Positions 15,870-16,114 of a stretch of DNA of 16,114 bases are shown piece after piece. Source of the DNA: an uncultured Bacillota bacterium. GTDB taxonomy: Bacteria; Bacillota; Clostridia; Lachnospirales; Lachnospiraceae. The notes under the pieces are model-generated. The model had not been told where the DNA came from. It searched no databases and was given only the letters and a program-made list of their open reading frames with translations. Within the stretch, counting starts at the first letter, position 1. The number at the start of each line of letters is the position of its first letter. A program made the position numbers and the translations under genes. The DNA lies in contig CATWQE010000060.1 in NCBI GenBank assembly GCA_958352855.1, positions 1 to 16,114 on the forward strand, in the 5' to 3' direction.

Positions 15870-15906
15870 AAAATGGATGCAGTTTCAGCGAATCTGCATC
15901 CATTTT
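15870..15906. terminator. Bidirectional intrinsic terminator
   Basis: A perfect 13-base-pair stem joins 15870-15882 with 15894-15906 around an 11-base loop. It starts with AAAA and runs into TTTTTT, so it can end both the + strand kinase-like gene and the convergent minus-strand gene whose stop codon is at 15945-15947. Confidence 0.88.
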
Positions 15907-15944
15907 TTATGTTTGCTTACTCTTTCCTGGGAGATTTAGGAATA

Positions 15945-16114
15945 TTAGGAATGTTTTCCCTGAATGGGATGCCAGCCCTGAATGTTTCCATTGCAGATGG
16001 CAGTAAACATCCGCTCTTTGGTTCCCGGATTTTCTCTGGAAATATCACGAAGAAGTTCCTTGGCATACTGGCGTTTGGTGTAACCGTCAATAGGGCAGGG
16101 GCTTTTCTCAATCT
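15945..16114 (-). CDS. C-terminal part of an unidentified protein (runs off the window)
   Basis: Reading the minus strand inward from the window edge gives 55 codons and a TAA stop, with no start in view, so the gene continues beyond 16114. The visible end includes EKSPCPIDGYTKRQYAKELL, then ENPGTKERMFTAICNGNIQG and GWHPIQGKHS. It has normal soluble-protein composition with charged helices. I do not recognise the family. This frame is preferred over the overlapping minus-strand frame at 15917-16111, which is rich in Pro, Arg and Ser and looks non-coding. The stop also lies just before the terminator at 15870-15906. Confidence 0.6.
   Translation of the reverse strand, partial: IEKSPCPIDGYTKRQYAKELLRDISRENPGTKERMFTAICNGNIQGWHPIQGKHS

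Noticed and set aside
15917..16111. A 64-codon minus-strand open frame at the right edge.
   Set aside because: Its composition is rich in Pro, Arg and Ser and not protein-like. The neighbouring frame ending at 15945 reads as a real C-terminus.
1..16114. CRISPR array, tRNA or rRNA gene, insertion sequence, toxin-antitoxin or defence system.
   Set aside because: No regularly spaced repeats, cloverleaf, transposase or paired inverted ends were seen. The region is conserved envelope and division housekeeping.

Overview
The window is an ordinary-looking stretch of core chromosome from a low-to-mid GC Firmicute. Gene content and order (mreC-mreD-mrdA-minD-minE-rodA-mgsA, then ylmE-sepF-ylmH-aroB-lspA-rluD) point to a Clostridia member of the family Lachnospiraceae, possibly a Blautia relative. 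The genus guess is weak and rests on protein style only. Nearly everything reads on the + strand with short gaps and overlapping starts and stops. No gene-free stretch exceeds 300 bases. I see no rRNA, tRNA, CRISPR array, insertion sequence, prophage or defence system.

Region 1 (1-8009) is a cell-shape and division-site operon entered from outside the window. mreC is intact. mreD is broken by a frame change that also removes about nine conserved residues. mrdA encodes PBP2, the elongation transpeptidase, with a large extra segment before its catalytic domain. minD and minE follow without minC. rodA encodes the SEDS glycosyltransferase partner of PBP2. mgsA (methylglyoxal synthase) and a peptidase S11-like membrane protein close the run by overlapping each other. 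Both of these last proteins carry substitutions at positions normally essential for catalysis. The S11 protein has lost all three active-site motifs and looks like a pseudoenzyme.

Region 2 (8010-8980) holds a small P-loop protein with its own promoter, a strong two-way terminator, a minus-strand DUF378 membrane protein, and a divergent intergenic region.

Region 3 (8981-15155) is a ylm/sepF-type cluster. It encodes an HlyD-like membrane-fusion protein, the PLP-homeostasis protein YlmE/YggS, the FtsZ anchor SepF, the S4-domain RNA-binding protein YlmH, 3-dehydroquinate synthase AroB, lipoprotein signal peptidase LspA and a YlyB/RluD-type pseudouridine synthase. Spacing suggests one transcript.

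Region 4 (15156-16114) has a cytidylate-kinase-like gene with its own promoter, a two-way terminator, and the 3' end of an unidentified minus-strand gene that runs off the window.

Together the genes serve lateral wall synthesis (MreC, PBP2, RodA), division placement and assembly (MinD, MinE, SepF) and envelope maturation (LspA), plus a few metabolic passengers. No new multi-gene system is evident. The points most worth checking are the broken mreD, the motif-less S11 homologue, the active-site changes in MgsA, the PBP2 insertion, the missing minC and the HlyD-like protein without a transporter.
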